The position numbers were made by a program, and so were the translations under genes. DNA of 5,581 nucleotides from Actinomycetes bacterium (GTDB taxonomy: Bacteria > Actinomycetota > CALGFH01). The stretch spans positions 1 to 5,581 of the forward strand of contig JASLBL010000389.1 in NCBI GenBank assembly GCA_030146615.1, read 5' to 3'. Positions 4,763-5,581 of the stretch are shown here, piece by piece; positions within the stretch are counted from its first letter, which is position 1; every line of letters starts with the position of its first letter. The notes under the pieces are model-generated. The model did no database searches and had not been told where the DNA came from. It was given only the letters and a program-made list of their open reading frames with translations.

Positions 4763-5581
4763 GTGCGATCGGCAAGGCTATGGGCCAGGCTGCTCGGTGT
4801 CGAGCAGGCGGTCGTCGAACGGGTCTGCCTCGACCAGGATGAGCAGACGCTGGTGGTGTCGGTGCGGCCCCGCAAGGGGGTCAGGCGCCGCTGCGGTCGG
4901 TGTGGCCGGCGCTGCCCCGGCTTCGACCAAGGCGAGGGCCGGCGGCGCTGGCGGGCGTTGGACCTGGGCCTGGTCCGCGCCTACCTGGAGGCCGAGGCGC
5001 CCAGGGTCTGCTGCCCCGAGCACGGGGTGGTGGTGGCCGCCGTGCCCTGGGCACGCCACGGCGCTGGCCACACCCGCGCATTCGACGACACCGCTGCCTG
5101 GCTGGCGGTCCACACCTCCAAGCAGGCGGTGCGCCAGCTGCTGCGGGTGGCCTGGGCGACGGTCGGGCGCATCATCACCCGCGTCGTCGCCGACGCCGAG
5201 GCCAGCCGGGACCGCTTGGCCGGGCTGCGGCGGATCGGCATCGATGAGGTGTCGTACAAGAAGGGCCACCGGTACCTGACGGTGGTGGTCGACCACGACG
5301 CCGGGCGGCTGGTGTGGGCCGCCCCCGGCCATGACGCGACCACGCTTGGCCGCCTGCTTCGACGACCTCGGCCAGGCGCGCTGCCAGCAGCTGCGGCTGG
5401 TCAGCGCCGACGCCGCCCCCTGGATCGCGACCGTGGTGGCCGAGCGCTGCCCCCAAGCAAGGCTCTGCCTGGACCCGTTCCACGTCGTCAAGTGGGCCAC
5501 CGACGCACTCGACCAGGTGCGCCGCGAGGTGTGGAACGCGGCCCGCAAGCACGGGCAGGGTGCGCTGGCGCGCGAGCTCAA
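4763..5581 (+). pseudogene. ISL3-family transposase, frameshifted and cut by the window edge
   Basis: The GTG start gives an N-terminal zinc-finger region with C44xxC47, C51, and C83-C84 followed by H87, as in the ISL3 zinc-binding domain. A helix-turn-helix-like stretch follows (~105-145: AFDDTAAWLAV, SKQAVRQLLRVAWATVGRII). The DDE domain starts at GIDEVSYKKGHRYLTVVVD with catalytic Asp161 (base 5243). Around 5348-5357 the family sequence moves to the +1 frame: GHDATTLG is followed, only after skipping one base, by FDDLGQARCQQLRLVSADAA (second Asp at 5409-5411), then DPFHVVKWATDAL (5472 on) and VRREVWNAARKHG. The original frame stays open but encodes Arg/Pro-rich nonsense. The catalytic Glu would lie beyond the edge. 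ISL3 transposases are normally one ORF, so this is most likely an inactivating 1-base insertion or a sequencing error; recoding is less likely. The enzyme would cut and paste its element. Confidence 0.85.

Larger units (their letters stand above)
4653..5581 (+). mobile_element. ISL3-family insertion sequence, left part (runs off the window)
   Basis: The element is recognised from its transposase and from a terminus-like sequence, GGCTCTTCTCACCGATCCG, starting at 4653. ISL3-family ends typically begin with GG and a CTCTTC-like core. The flanking 8 bases TCCTAAAC (4645-4652) are AT-rich, as expected for the 8-bp target duplication of this family. About 110 bp separate the terminus from the transposase start, a usual spacing. 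The right end, the second target copy and the last part of the transposase are outside the window, so the boundary is an inference from one end only. Confidence 0.7.

Noticed and set aside
4797..5279. 160-residue plus-strand frame inside the transposase
   Set aside because: In its N-terminal part the family sequence lies in the frame of the GTG at 4763. This frame carries family sequence only downstream of about 5352, after its own stop at 5279.
4778..5581. 267-residue minus-strand frame over the transposase
   Set aside because: It is the reverse-strand shadow of the ISL3 transposase; no own motifs or ribosome binding site support it.

Overview
This is a GC-rich window with long, codon-biased genes, all on the + strand. 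GC content, the LAL-type LuxR regulator, the EPHX1-like epoxide hydrolase and the DipZ-like redoxin all point to a soil-type actinomycete (Actinomycetota). The genus cannot be read from the sequence.

Layout. (1) 3-1592: the C-terminal part of a large LuxR/LAL-family regulator. Its reading frame is open to the left edge, so the ATPase half and the true start lie outside. (2) 1593-1789: an intergenic region with a 9-bp direct repeat, a 10-bp palindrome and a tight hairpin. It is the only obvious place for a promoter or operator of the next genes. (3) 1790-3061: a complete epoxide hydrolase with a recognisable Asp-Glu-His triad. (4) 3062-3193: a 43-codon frame that starts on the base after the hydrolase stop and encodes a decayed N-terminal piece of a second copy of the next gene. 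(5) 3204-4259: a complete cytosolic DipZ-like redoxin with a C-I-N-W active site and only one cysteine in the whole protein. (6) 4260-4652: about 390 bp without a convincing gene, holding a weak integrase-like remnant and a run of degenerate 10-bp repeats. (7) 4653-5581: the left part of an ISL3-family insertion sequence, with its probable left terminus, a GTG-started transposase and a +1-type frameshift near 5348-5357. The element runs off the right edge.

How the parts may work together. Regulator, hydrolase and redoxin lie head-to-tail. Hydrolase, remnant and redoxin are packed tightly enough to be one transcript. A reasonable inference is a small detoxification or redox-stress unit (epoxide opening plus a thiol protein), possibly controlled by the regulator, but nothing in the sequence proves the regulatory link. 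The insertion sequence and the broken material to its left mark the right side as a decaying, mobile-element-prone boundary.

No clearly undescribed system is visible. The most informative unusual points are the truncated redoxin paralogue between hydrolase and redoxin, the single-cysteine CxxW redoxin, the frameshifted transposase and the 10-bp-phased repeats beside the insertion sequence.
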